From assembly GCA_020846745.1 (NCBI GenBank), contig JADLDI010000008.1, positions 186,001-250,000 on the forward strand: a stretch of DNA of 64,000 nt. The letters are read 5' to 3'. The notes beneath the pieces were generated by a model, which made no database searches, was not told where the DNA came from, and saw only the letters and a program-made list of their open reading frames with translations. This stretch comes from Bryobacterales bacterium. GTDB lineage: Bacteria; Acidobacteriota; Terriglobia; Bryobacterales; Bryobacteraceae. Shown piece by piece: positions 51,454-61,000 of this stretch. The first letter of the stretch is position 1. Each line of letters starts with the position of its first letter. The translations under genes and the position numbers were made by a program.

Positions 51454-52641
51454 ATGCGGACCCAGGAACAGGATCGTCGCCAGTTCGTGAATCGTGGCCT
51501 CACTGCCGCTGGAGGTCTCCTGATCGTCAAGCCCGCCACTGCTTTCGGCTCCCAGGCTAACTCGGCCTTGGAGGTCGGCATCGTCGGCTGCGGCGGACGC
51601 GGCACGTGGATCGGCGGCTTCTTCCAGGAATTCGCCGGAGCCCGCATCGTCGCTCTGGCTGACCCCATTGCCACCCAGTTCGACGCTATCAAATCGAAAC
51701 TCCACCTGGACAGTCCCCGCACCTACGGCGGCCGCAAAGGCTACGAGGACTTGGCCGCCTCCAACCTCGACGCCGTGGTCATCGAAAGCCCGCCCTATTT
51801 CCACCCCGAGCACGCCGAAGCCGCCGTCGCCGCCGGCAAGAACGTGTTTTCCGCCAAGCCCATCGCGGTCGACGTGCCCGGCAGCCAGCGCTTCCTGCGC
51901 GCCGGCGAAGCCGCCGCCAAGAAGGTCAACTTCTGGGTCGACTACCAGACCCGCGCCCAAGCCGCCTTTCAAGAGGTGGCCCGCCGTGTCCACGCGGGCG
52001 ACATTGGCGATCCGGTGCTAGGGCACGTCTACTATCACGGCGGCCGTAACCAATTCCATAAAACCGAAGGCCTGTCGCCCGCGATGGCGCGGGTCCGCAA
52101 CTGGCTCCACGACAAGGTCCTCTCCGGCGACATCATCGTCGAACAGAACGTCCACGTGATCGACGTAGCCAACTGGTACCTGCAAGGCCATCCCCTTCGC
52201 GCCTGCGGCACTGCGGGCCGCAAAGCCAGGTTAGACGGCGATGTCTCCGACCATTTCATCGTCACTTACTGGTATCCCGACGACGTAAAAGTCGATTTCT
52301 CCAGCGTCCAGTTCTCCAAAGGTTACGGCGACCTCTGCATTCGCCTCTACGGCAGCCGCGGCGTAGTCGACTCCCACTACGGCGGCCAACTCCGCATCAC
52401 CGGCGAAAACCCCTGGCCCGGAGTAGACAAGGATCCCACGTTCCGCGACGGCGCCATAGCCAACATCAAGAAATTCGCCGAGGCCGTCCGTGGAGGCGAA
52501 AAGATCAATAACGTAGCCCAAGCCGTAGAGACCAACCTAACCGCCATCCTTGGCCGCACAGCGGCTTATAAGGGCGGCGAAGTAACTTGGACCGACATGT
52601 TACGTGATGGAGAAGGTTGGGACGCCCAAATTGACTTCTAA
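51454..52641 (+). CDS. Gfo/Idh/MocA oxidoreductase, Tat-exported
   Basis: 395 residues. A twin-arginine leader DRRQFVNRGLTAAGGLLIV is followed by the dinucleotide motif VGIVGCGGRGTWIG, FSAKPIAVDVPG (the EKP-like site reads AKP), and VEQNVHVIDVANWY. Exported proteins of this kind are common in Acidobacteria and Planctomycetes and probably bind NAD(P) before export. It diverges from the corrinoid operon with 160 bp between starts. The sugar substrate is unknown. The ATG at 51454 fits the signal peptide better than the GTG at 51391. Confidence 0.85.
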   Translation: MRTQEQDRRQFVNRGLTAAGGLLIVKPATAFGSQANSALEVGIVGCGGRGTWIGGFFQEFAGARIVALADPIATQFDAIKSKLHLDSPRTYGGRKGYEDLAASNLDAVVIESPPYFHPEHAEAAVAAGKNVFSAKPIAVDVPGSQRFLRAGEAAAKKVNFWVDYQTRAQAAFQEVARRVHAGDIGDPVLGHVYYHGGRNQFHKTEGLSPAMARVRNWLHDKVLSGDIIVEQNVHVIDVANWYLQGHPLRACGTAGRKARLDGDVSDHFIVTYWYPDDVKVDFSSVQFSKGYGDLCIRLYGSRGVVDSHYGGQLRITGENPWPGVDKDPTFRDGAIANIKKFAEAVRGGEKINNVAQAVETNLTAILGRTAAYKGGEVTWTDMLRDGEGWDAQIDF

Positions 52642-52792
52642 AACCTGTCCGCCGCCCCTGCAAACCAGCACGACCCGGAAACGGAACCGCAACCGTTAGG
52701 GCGCGGGCTCGACCCACTGGAGCCGGGCGGAGACACGACTAACCGCGCGTTGCACCCTGCGCCCCTCCTCGACGAAACGGGTGGAAAAGGAC

Positions 52793-52820
52793 TTGACAAC
52801 CCGAAAGGCCTTTGTATACT
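52793..52820 (+). promoter_or_regulatory. Sigma-70 type promoter for alaX-GH38 operon
   Basis: TTGACA at 52793-52798 and TATACT at 52815-52820 are separated by 16 bases, close to the consensus for housekeeping promoters. The translational start is 40 bases downstream of the -10 box. Confidence 0.75.
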
Positions 52821-52825
52821 TTCGG
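52801..52825. promoter_or_regulatory. Inverted repeat overlapping the -10 box, candidate operator
   Basis: CCGAAAG and CTTTCGG face each other across 11 bases and span the promoter spacer and -10 box; a second palindrome AAAGGCCTTT (52804-52813) sits inside. A repressor bound here would block the promoter. Confidence 0.5.
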
Positions 52826-52833
52826 TATAATTC

Positions 52834-52851
52834 GGAAGGTCCACGCCTTCC
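52834..52851 (+). promoter_or_regulatory. Small 5'-leader hairpin before alaX-like gene
   Basis: GGAAGG and CCTTCC pair over a 6-base loop directly in front of the AGGTGA ribosome site, 8 bases before the ATG. It could affect translation of the first gene. Confidence 0.35.
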
Positions 52852-52859
52852 AGGTGATT

Positions 52860-53597
52860 ATGGACTCACGCCTCTTCCTGGCCAAACCGTTCCAACTCTC
52901 CAGCCCGACTCAGGTTATCAAGGCTCGGCTCCGCAAGGGCGAGTATCAGGTGGTGCTCCGCGAATCGCCTTTTGAGCCTGATAACCCCGAGGGTGGCGAC
53001 CGTGGACGGATCGAAGGACCGCACGGCACGCTGAGCGTACGCCGTGTCGTGTGGGACGGCAATCAGAAGGCGGCGATTCACAGCGGCGACCTTACAGGCG
53101 AGTTGCATGCCGGCGAGGACGTCGTGGCCAAAGTGGATGAAACGGTCCGCCGGCACAACGGCGCCTACCATACGGTGTCTCATCTGCTGACGTCCATCGC
53201 CCGCGAACGCTGGCAGAGTGATTTCCTCGGCAAGCTGACGCTCACCGAAAGCGGCGGCGACCTGACGCTGTTCGGCCAAGCCGCGCGAGCCGCTGCCAAC
53301 TGGCGCGAAATGGCCGAACCGGACCGCTATCTCGGTGCAGACATTCCGGTCCTTATATACAAACTTTCGCGAACCGAGGCACTTAACCGCTGCGGCCAGT
53401 TCTTCGACAGCGTCGTTCCCGACTCGGTAGCCGAGTGGCGCGTGGTCCAATTCCAAGGGATCGCTTTCCCGCCCATCCCCTGTGGCGGTGTCCACTTGCC
53501 CAACTTGAACGTCCTCCGCGGCGTCAACTTTACCCGCTCCCGCGTATCGGGCGACGACCTGGTGCTTGAGTACACATGCGACTACATACCCGCTTAA
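52860..53597 (+). CDS. AlaX-like tRNA-editing domain protein
   Basis: 245 residues. The zinc motifs of alanyl-tRNA editing domains are present: HTVSHLL (His104, His108) and CGGVHL (Cys208, His212), with an N-terminal half like the AlaRS post-anticodon part. Stand-alone AlaX proteins remove serine or glycine from mischarged tRNA(Ala). Sequence divergence between the two motif halves is large, so another small-molecule hydrolase role is possible. AGGTGA lies 4 bases before the ATG. The end overlaps the mannosidase start by 22 bases. Confidence 0.7.
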   Translation: MDSRLFLAKPFQLSSPTQVIKARLRKGEYQVVLRESPFEPDNPEGGDRGRIEGPHGTLSVRRVVWDGNQKAAIHSGDLTGELHAGEDVVAKVDETVRRHNGAYHTVSHLLTSIARERWQSDFLGKLTLTESGGDLTLFGQAARAAANWREMAEPDRYLGADIPVLIYKLSRTEALNRCGQFFDSVVPDSVAEWRVVQFQGIAFPPIPCGGVHLPNLNVLRGVNFTRSRVSGDDLVLEYTCDYIPA

Positions 53598-56215
53598 CAA
53601 TACTGACCTTGGCGGCATCCGTCGTCGCCGCCGCCGCGCAACCCGTTACGTTGCACGTCATCCCCAACACGCACGGCACCGTGTCGGGCTGGCTGGTGGA
53701 CTTCGACACCGAGCGGAACTATGTCCTCAATAACTACCTGGCCCACCTCGACCGCGTAAAGGCGGACGACACCTACCGCTTCGCCTGGTCTGAGGCGCCG
53801 AACCTTATCAACCTGATGCAGTTCGCCCCGGAACGCCTGCCCGAACTCAAACAGCGCCTCGCCGAGAAGCGGGTCGAACTGGTCAACGGCTTTTTCCTTG
53901 AACCGGACATCAACCTTTCCGGCGGCGAAGCCTTGCTCCAGGCTGGTGTACTCGGGCTCAAGTGGTATGAACAGGTGTTCGGCTTCCGCCCCCGCCATGC
54001 CTGGATGATCGACATCACCGGCGGCCATCGCCAGATGCCGCAGATGGTCAGCGGACTCGGCATGGAGTCGGTCTTCTTCAACCGCAACAACCCCACCCAA
54101 TCCGGCGCATTCTGGTGGGCTTCTCCCGACGGCAGCCGCACCCTCGCGCTAGTCAGTGGACACTATATGGAGCTGGGAGGCAAGAACTCGCTGTTCACCT
54201 CCAAAGAGCCGCTCACGGACGATGCCTTCCAAGCCATCGCCAAGATCATCGAAGCCAAGCGAGCTTATCAGCCGGGCAAAGCCGTGCTGTTCTCGTTAGC
54301 CGGCGCCGAGGACTACAGCCTGCCGCCCGCCCGTGAGTCCTACCCTGCCGAGTTCCTCCGCGAGTGGACCCGCCGCTATCCGGACACCAACATCCGCTTC
54401 AGCATTCCCAGCGATTACGTCGATGCTTTGCTGGAGGAAGTAAAGGCGGGCAAGACGAAGCTCCAGGACTACTCAGGCGACACCGGCTACGCCTGGGACT
54501 CGTTCTGGATGAACATGCCCGAAGTGAAGCAGTACTATCGCAAAGACGAGCACCTGCTACAAGCCGCCGAGACGTTGGCGACAGTAGCATCGCTGAAGGC
54601 CGGCTTCACCTACCCCGCCCAGACGTTCTACGACTCCTGGATCAACATGCTCATGAACATGGACCGCAACACGCTTTGGGGCGCAGCCGCCGGTGTCGTG
54701 TTCAAAGACGTCGAACACTGGGATGCCTGGGATCGCTTCTCCTCCGTCGAGGAAGCCAGTACCGCCACCTCCTCTGCGGCACTGCGCGAACTCGCTGGTG
54801 AAGGCGACGCCGTTGCCCTGTTCAACCCCCTGAACTGGAAGCGCGACGACCCGCTGCTGGTGTCGCTCCCCGCCCGTCGCGGGCTCGCGGGAGCAACCTG
54901 TGAGACCCTCTCCCCCGACGGTCGCGCCATCTGCGCTGCGCAACTTCCGCCCGTCGGCGTACGTCCCTTCGCCCTCACCGAGACCGCACCCCCTCGCCTC
55001 GCGCCCACCAAATCCGCACAGGTCATCGAAACACAGTTCTACTTAGCCTCCGTAGATGCGACGGGCGCTTTGGTCAGCCTGAAGCTGAAGCCGGCCGGAA
55101 CCGAGTTGCTCGGTGGCCCGGCCAATGTTCTCATCGCCGAGGTGATGGCCGGGACGGGTAATAGCGCCGAGCACTTTATGGCGTCGCGGCCCAAGCGCCG
55201 CCAACTCGACCTCGCTTCCGAGGACTGCGCCGCCCCTCCGCGCCGAGCCTTTGAAGACAACTTCCCCGCCGGCGTTCGCGTGTCCAGCGGGCGCTTGGCC
55301 ACCGTGGTCCAAACAACATCGGCCTTCTGTGGCGACTCCCGCATCGAGCGCACCATCACCTTCTATCGCGACCACCCACGCATCGACTTCGACACACGCC
55401 TCGACCTTCGCAAAGAAAACGTATTGGTCGCAGTCGATTTCCCGTTGGCCGGCGATCCCGTGGAACGCACCCGTGGCATCCCCTACGGCTACTCTTCCAC
55501 TGACCCGCGCCAAGGCGGCAATGCCATTCTTCCCTCGGTCCGCTGGTCGAACTATCAGCTTCCCGGCGGCGCGGGCGTGGCCCTGCTCGACCGCGGCCTC
55601 GCCGCGCACGAACTGAACGGCCGCACCGTCACACTCGCCCTTGTGAATGCGGTCAGCCAGTACATGAAGAAGCCCAACGACATCCTCCGCGGACAGAGCG
55701 GCGCTCGAGCGGCTTCCTACGTCCGGTTCTTCAAAGAGTATTCCTATGCCCTCGTTCCCCACGCCGGCTCGTGGCAGGATGCGGATATCGCCCGCAAAGC
55801 TTGGGAGTTCAACGCGCCGCCGGTGATGGTCACGGGCGCGGCAAACACCTCGACGGAACCGATGATAGAAACCTCCGATAACATCATCGTTGAGGCGATT
55901 CGCCGGGTCGGCCGCAACATCGAAATCCGGCTGGTTGAAAGCAAGGGCCTCGCCGGCGCCGCCGATATCACGATCCGCCTGCCCCATCGCGGCGCCGCCC
56001 TCACCAATATGATGGGCGAGAAGCCGCAACCGCTCGCCGGCGGTCCCAGCTATAAGTTCCCCCTTCGTCCGCAGCAGATCGTCACGTTGCGTCTCGGCGC
56101 CCCGTCAGCGGTTGCCAGTCCAGTTGTAGTACGCGACTGGAGTTCGCTGGCGCCGTTGGTCAAACGCGAAGCCCTTAAGCAGCGGTTGCTTGAGAAAGGT
56201 CATCCCGGTAGGTAG
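53576..56215 (+). CDS. Glycoside hydrolase family 38-like alpha-mannosidase, exported
   Basis: 879 residues. A signal peptide (LTILTLAASVVAAAA) is followed by VIPNTHGTVSGW, FLEPDINLSGGE, PRHAWMIDITGG (Asp146 as the likely nucleophile) and MESVFFNRN, the GH38 order. In canonical GH38 the first zinc site reads HxHxDPGW; here the second Asp ligand appears replaced (NTHGTVSGW), so metal binding needs checking. The C-terminal half has beta-rich mannosidase domains. It is co-transcribed with the AlaX-like gene. Confidence 0.75.
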   Translation: MRLHTRLTILTLAASVVAAAAQPVTLHVIPNTHGTVSGWLVDFDTERNYVLNNYLAHLDRVKADDTYRFAWSEAPNLINLMQFAPERLPELKQRLAEKRVELVNGFFLEPDINLSGGEALLQAGVLGLKWYEQVFGFRPRHAWMIDITGGHRQMPQMVSGLGMESVFFNRNNPTQSGAFWWASPDGSRTLALVSGHYMELGGKNSLFTSKEPLTDDAFQAIAKIIEAKRAYQPGKAVLFSLAGAEDYSLPPARESYPAEFLREWTRRYPDTNIRFSIPSDYVDALLEEVKAGKTKLQDYSGDTGYAWDSFWMNMPEVKQYYRKDEHLLQAAETLATVASLKAGFTYPAQTFYDSWINMLMNMDRNTLWGAAAGVVFKDVEHWDAWDRFSSVEEASTATSSAALRELAGEGDAVALFNPLNWKRDDPLLVSLPARRGLAGATCETLSPDGRAICAAQLPPVGVRPFALTETAPPRLAPTKSAQVIETQFYLASVDATGALVSLKLKPAGTELLGGPANVLIAEVMAGTGNSAEHFMASRPKRRQLDLASEDCAAPPRRAFEDNFPAGVRVSSGRLATVVQTTSAFCGDSRIERTITFYRDHPRIDFDTRLDLRKENVLVAVDFPLAGDPVERTRGIPYGYSSTDPRQGGNAILPSVRWSNYQLPGGAGVALLDRGLAAHELNGRTVTLALVNAVSQYMKKPNDILRGQSGARAASYVRFFKEYSYALVPHAGSWQDADIARKAWEFNAPPVMVTGAANTSTEPMIETSDNIIVEAIRRVGRNIEIRLVESKGLAGAADITIRLPHRGAALTNMMGEKPQPLAGGPSYKFPLRPQQIVTLRLGAPSAVASPVVVRDWSSLAPLVKREALKQRLLEKGHPGR

Positions 56216-56227
56216 GGCCGCCTTATC

Positions 56228-58078
56228 TTATTGCGATAGTACGTATTCGGCCAGGTCTTCGATCTGGCGCGGTGTCAGGTGAGATGTCTTGCCGTGCTGG
56301 TCTTTCGGGTTCTTCACGGTCAGCACGTCGCGCATGGTGGCGGCCGAGCCATCGTGCAGATAGGGCGCGGTCCGCCAGACTTCGATCAGCGTTGGCGTAT
56401 CAAAACGGTCCTTCGCCTTATCGAATCGCCCTTGCGTGCCGGTGTCATATTCCTTCAAGTTGGTGAACAAAGGCGTTGGATGACACGCCGCGCAGCCAAC
56501 TTCCTGGTTATCGAACAGTTCCTTACCGCGTAGTGCGGCCGGCGACAGCTTGCCCTTCTCGAGATGAGGGCTCGGCACCGGCTGAAGCGACTTCAAGTAC
56601 TCGTCCAGCGCGGTTGCAACGTCCCCCGGTTGGACGGTAAACAGGATGTACTTGATGCCGGCCCTAACTGCCACCTCGGCGCTCTCGCGCACGCCGAGAC
56701 TCATGGCCGGCGGCGTCCGATGCGCCAGCAGCAGGCTCCGGTTGTTCTTCGGGTTGTTCATCCCGTCGTTCAACAGGTCCCAATTGAGCGCATCCGTACG
56801 TGCGCCGCCCGGATGGCAGCTCGAACAGCTCTGCCATTGCTGAAAGCAAAGAGTGGCGTCGTGGAAGTAGAACTCCCCCTGTCGTACTACCGTCATATCG
56901 GGCTTCGGGCCCAACCGCACCGACTCCACGAACTGCACGGGAGCAGCCCAATCCATCACGGAGAGGGTGTCCGAAAAGTAGTTGCCCAGGTAGGCTTTGG
57001 TCCCGATCACCGCCACCGGACGCGGTCCGCGATCACCCTCGGGCAGTGCAACCCGCTTGCGCACTCCGGCTAGGAACGAAAAGTCATTGGGCACATCCGC
57101 CTGGACGCGCGAGGCGGCAACGAACTCAGCCTCTTTCACGCCCTCAGCGGCGGGAACCTGCGCGAGCTTCCGCAGCAGGGCGGCGAAGTCGACGATGCTC
57201 ACCTCGTGCGACCCGGCGTGCGTTATGAGTAGCGTCCGGCTATCCGCCGACCACGCAACGCCCCACGGATTGGCCGCGCCCGCTCCGGGATCGTCCAGCA
57301 GCACCGTATTGACGATCCGCATCCTGGCTACGTCGATGACGGTACCGGCGTTGTTATTGATCCAGCCCCGGTCAAGCTGTGTGGTCGGCACCTGTGTGCG
57401 GGCCAGGATGTGTGTCACGAACGCGTACTTCCCATCCGGTGATATGCGGATGTCGTTCAGCGCCCCGCTGCCCGCCGGCAGCCGCAGTTCTTTGACAACC
57501 TTACCCGCCGCGGCATCAATGACACTGATGGCGGCCGCCGCATCGTCTACATCGGCGCGCCCGTTGTGCAGGTGATTGGCCACCAGCAGGAATTGGCCGT
57601 CTTTTGAGATGGCGGCGGTAGTCGGCTCACGCTGCACCCGGATCCGGCGTACCTGCTTCTTAGTAGCCAAGTCAATGACGCTGACATCGTCGTTGAACCG
57701 GTTCAACACGAACAGCGTTTTGCCGTCGGGGCTCAATACCGGACCCATGGCGGTATGCCCGGCGGTGAGCGTATCCACGATGCCATGCCGCGCAGTGTCC
57801 ACGACGGCGACCTTGCTTGAAGGCTCCGCGCACGTGACGTACAACCGCTTCCCGTCGGCCGACACCACCAGGCCCGCAGGCGCGGCCGGCATGGTCAACC
57901 GCCGGCGGACTTGGCCCGACGCAACGTCGAACACCAGCACCTCGTTCGCCGTCGAAGCAGCTATGAACAGCGTCTTGCCGTCTGGCGAGGCGGCCAATGA
58001 AGAAGGCGAAAGCCACGGTGCCGCCGAAGCGCTCAACAGAGCCACGAACACGCCGGCCAACAAACCTGTGAGGTGCAT
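56228..58078 (-). CDS. YVTN beta-propeller fused to cytochrome c peroxidase-like domain
   Basis: 616 residues with signal peptide. Residues about 25-380 contain propeller blades with the motifs SPDGKTLF, DxSGQVRRR and VVDTARHGIVDTL. The C-terminal part (from 400) has two heme-binding sites, CSSCH (418) and CAACH (529), with NRSLLLAHRTPPAMSLGVR and the MauG/CcpA-like PTPLFTNLKEYDTG and TPTLIEVWRTAPYLHDGSA. It resembles acidobacterial cytochromes of unknown electron donor. It follows the large cytochrome-SUMF1 gene by 10 bp. Confidence 0.85.
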   Translation of the reverse strand: MHLTGLLAGVFVALLSASAAPWLSPSSLAASPDGKTLFIAASTANEVLVFDVASGQVRRRLTMPAAPAGLVVSADGKRLYVTCAEPSSKVAVVDTARHGIVDTLTAGHTAMGPVLSPDGKTLFVLNRFNDDVSVIDLATKKQVRRIRVQREPTTAAISKDGQFLLVANHLHNGRADVDDAAAAISVIDAAAGKVVKELRLPAGSGALNDIRISPDGKYAFVTHILARTQVPTTQLDRGWINNNAGTVIDVARMRIVNTVLLDDPGAGAANPWGVAWSADSRTLLITHAGSHEVSIVDFAALLRKLAQVPAAEGVKEAEFVAASRVQADVPNDFSFLAGVRKRVALPEGDRGPRPVAVIGTKAYLGNYFSDTLSVMDWAAPVQFVESVRLGPKPDMTVVRQGEFYFHDATLCFQQWQSCSSCHPGGARTDALNWDLLNDGMNNPKNNRSLLLAHRTPPAMSLGVRESAEVAVRAGIKYILFTVQPGDVATALDEYLKSLQPVPSPHLEKGKLSPAALRGKELFDNQEVGCAACHPTPLFTNLKEYDTGTQGRFDKAKDRFDTPTLIEVWRTAPYLHDGSAATMRDVLTVKNPKDQHGKTSHLTPRQIEDLAEYVLSQ

Positions 58079-58088
58079 CCGCGAATCC

Positions 58089-61000
58089 TTATCGCCGGGC
58101 AGTCACCTGCGCGCCTCGCCGTACGGGCCCGTCGGAGACCACTCGGAACCCCACGTCAAACACGCTCTGCCAGGGATGATAGCCCTTGCGCGAGCTGGAC
58201 CGTGCGTATTCCGGCCGGTCTGACCACGACCCGCCGCGGACTACCTTGCGGCTGGCCTGGTAAACCGAATCGGTCCATTCGGCGACGTTCCCGGCCATGT
58301 CGTACAATCCCCAGGCATTCGGCTGAAAACTGCCCACCGGCGCTGAGACCTTAAAGTTGTCATCGACGCTTTCGACCGCTGGCCGGTACGGCGCCACCAG
58401 ATGCGGCGTGGGCGCCAGCGGACCGAACCCGTACTTGAGCCGGTAATCGGCCAGGTTCGCCACCCGCGAGAAGTCCATGTCGATCTGCCCGTACCACAGC
58501 GGAGTGGCCGACCCCGCCCGCGCCGCGTATTCCCATTCCGCCTCGCTCGGCAGGCGGAAATGCTCGCCCGTCTTCTCGCTCAACCATTTGCAGAACGCCA
58601 CCGCCTTCTCCCACGACACACGGCACACCGGCTGGCTGGGCCCGTTTACAGGATCGCCCCGTGCCTCAATGCTGAACTGGAGGAACTCCCGGCGCTCCAG
58701 GAAGCTGTCGTGCCGCGGGTCGAACCGCGCGTACTGCTCGTTGCTGACCTCGACCTGGCCCATCCAAAAACCCCGGTCGACCTTGGCGGTGTGGGCAGGC
58801 TTCTCATCCGGAAACCCGCGATCATCGCCCATCACGAAGGTCCCTTCGCGGACGTAGCGCAGCTTCAGTGCCACCCCCTTGCCAAGGTCCATGCTGCGAA
58901 GGTCTATGCTGCGAAGGTCTGTGCTGCGCTCAACAGGTTGATACGCGACCGGCTTCACCGGCACAGCGGTCGCCGCCGGGTTCTTGATGCGCACGCTGAC
59001 AGGGACTGGAAGCTCGGCATCCGGAACCGTCTTCATCGGTTGCCAACGAGCCGTTTCGACCATGGCTTCAGGGTCTTCGTCCACACCCGCATAGCGCTTC
59101 AGCAACTCGCGCCGCCGGTCGCGCTGGTGGTCGACAAACTGCGAGCCCACAATCTCGTGCCAGGTGCCCTGGGCCGGCGTGTTCACGTCGATCCAGGTGA
59201 TCAAACGGTCCCACGATTCCGCATCCAGTTTGACCCCGTAATGGCCTTTGTTCAGCAACTGGACCACCTTACTCGCATCGGCATGGAACTCGTACGGAGG
59301 CAGGCCGCGCAGGTCGCTCTCCATCGTGGCCGCCCTGACATACCGGCGCAGTTCCAGGTAGGCGGGTGGAAAACGCGTGTGAGTCAGCGTCTTCATGTTC
59401 GGGATCGTCGGGTGGATGTCCGCCCGCCGGACGAAGTTAGGAGTGCCTCCCCTACCGTCGTGACAGCCGATACAGTAGCGGTCGAGCACTGGCTGCACTT
59501 CCCGGTTGAACGAGAACCCGCGTGTCGGCCCGTACCACGGCTTGATCTCCGAAGGCGCTCTGGTAAACGCGAGGCTCGGTTTTGGCGCCGGCGCGGTGTT
59601 CTGCTTCTCGTGACACCCGACGCACGATACGGTCTCGCCAGGCATTCCCGTCAGCCAGCTGCGCATCAACTGCACAGCCTTCCCTTCCCCATCGAGCGGC
59701 TGAAGCGAGATAGGCGTATTGGCGGGAATATGGAAATAGGCGGAACCGTCCACCTCGACCGGCACGGTACCGAGGACCCGCTTAATGTCCCACGGGCCGT
59801 CCATCCCAACACGGTTCTGCTCGCCGCCCATGCCCTGATAAGCGAAGTGATAGCTCAGCACCCGCAACTGCTTGATCGATCCTCGCGGAACGCCTTTCAG
59901 TCCCGGACCCGCATAGATATCCTGCAGCACAACCGTCGCATCCTTGCGGGCCAGGTTGACACGATCGACAACCACTGGCGGCCGTTGCTTGGCTTGCAGC
60001 GGAGTCGGCTCCAACAGTGCATACCCGGGCACGGACTTCAACAGCAGCATGTTGTCGAACACGTCCACCAGATAGATGCCCCAAGCCGATTTCGGATCCG
60101 GCTTCGCCGACACGAGGAAGTACTTATCGCTGAGCGGATGTGGATGCAGGAACTTCGGCCAACTGTCGTCCGCCAGTTGATCCTTAATGATCGGCTCAAC
60201 TTTCTTGCCATAACCCGGAATCCGCTGGATGACCCCTTCGGCTTCATGCCGGCCCCGCGCCGCATCGAACAGAACCAGTTCACCCATCCGTGGGACGCCA
60301 TGATGCCCGCCCACTACGGCCACGAATCGCGTCGGATTCCCCGGTATCTGGCGCGCATAAAACATCGAGTTCGGCCAGTAGGAGTTGCTGCCATAGAACT
60401 CCTTTTGTTCCGTGCCGTCCGGATTCATGGTGAACAGGATGCGGGCCGCAAAGTGGGGAATGTCTGAGTACTCCCAACGCAGGTACATCAGCCGCCCGTC
60501 GTTCATCACCGTGGGACACCAGTTATGATCCTGGTCGAACGCCAGGCGCCGGATCGTGCCGCTCGCGCTGTTGTAACGGTACAACTGGCTGATATGCGCG
60601 TGGCCCTGCACGCACGGCACGCCGATAAACGGCGCAGTGGAGCAAAACACGACGTCGCCGTTGGGCAGATAGCAGCCTTCGTAATTGTCGACGTCGGGCT
60701 CATTAATCAGCGAAAGCTGGCGCATGCGGCTGCCGTCGGTGTTCAACTCGAATACCTGGAAGCGGCCATTGGCGGCACGCATCGAGAACAGAAGCCGTTT
60801 GGCATCGAAGTGCAGGTTCAGGTCGCCGACAAAGCCGCCGTCCGGAGGACGGTAAAGCCGCGTCAGCCCGCCCCCCTTAAGCACCGAGAAAACGTCGATC
60901 TCGTTATCGTAGTTACCGGGCGCGAGAACCTCGTTGCTCTCCCAGTTCTGTACCAGGCCCAGCTTGCGCTCGTCGCGCTTGATCAACAGCAACCGGTCGA

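Noticed and set aside
58401..60467. Plus-strand open frame of 688 codons opposite the cytochrome-SUMF1 gene
   Set aside because: Shadow of a strongly supported gene; Arg/His-rich with no motif.
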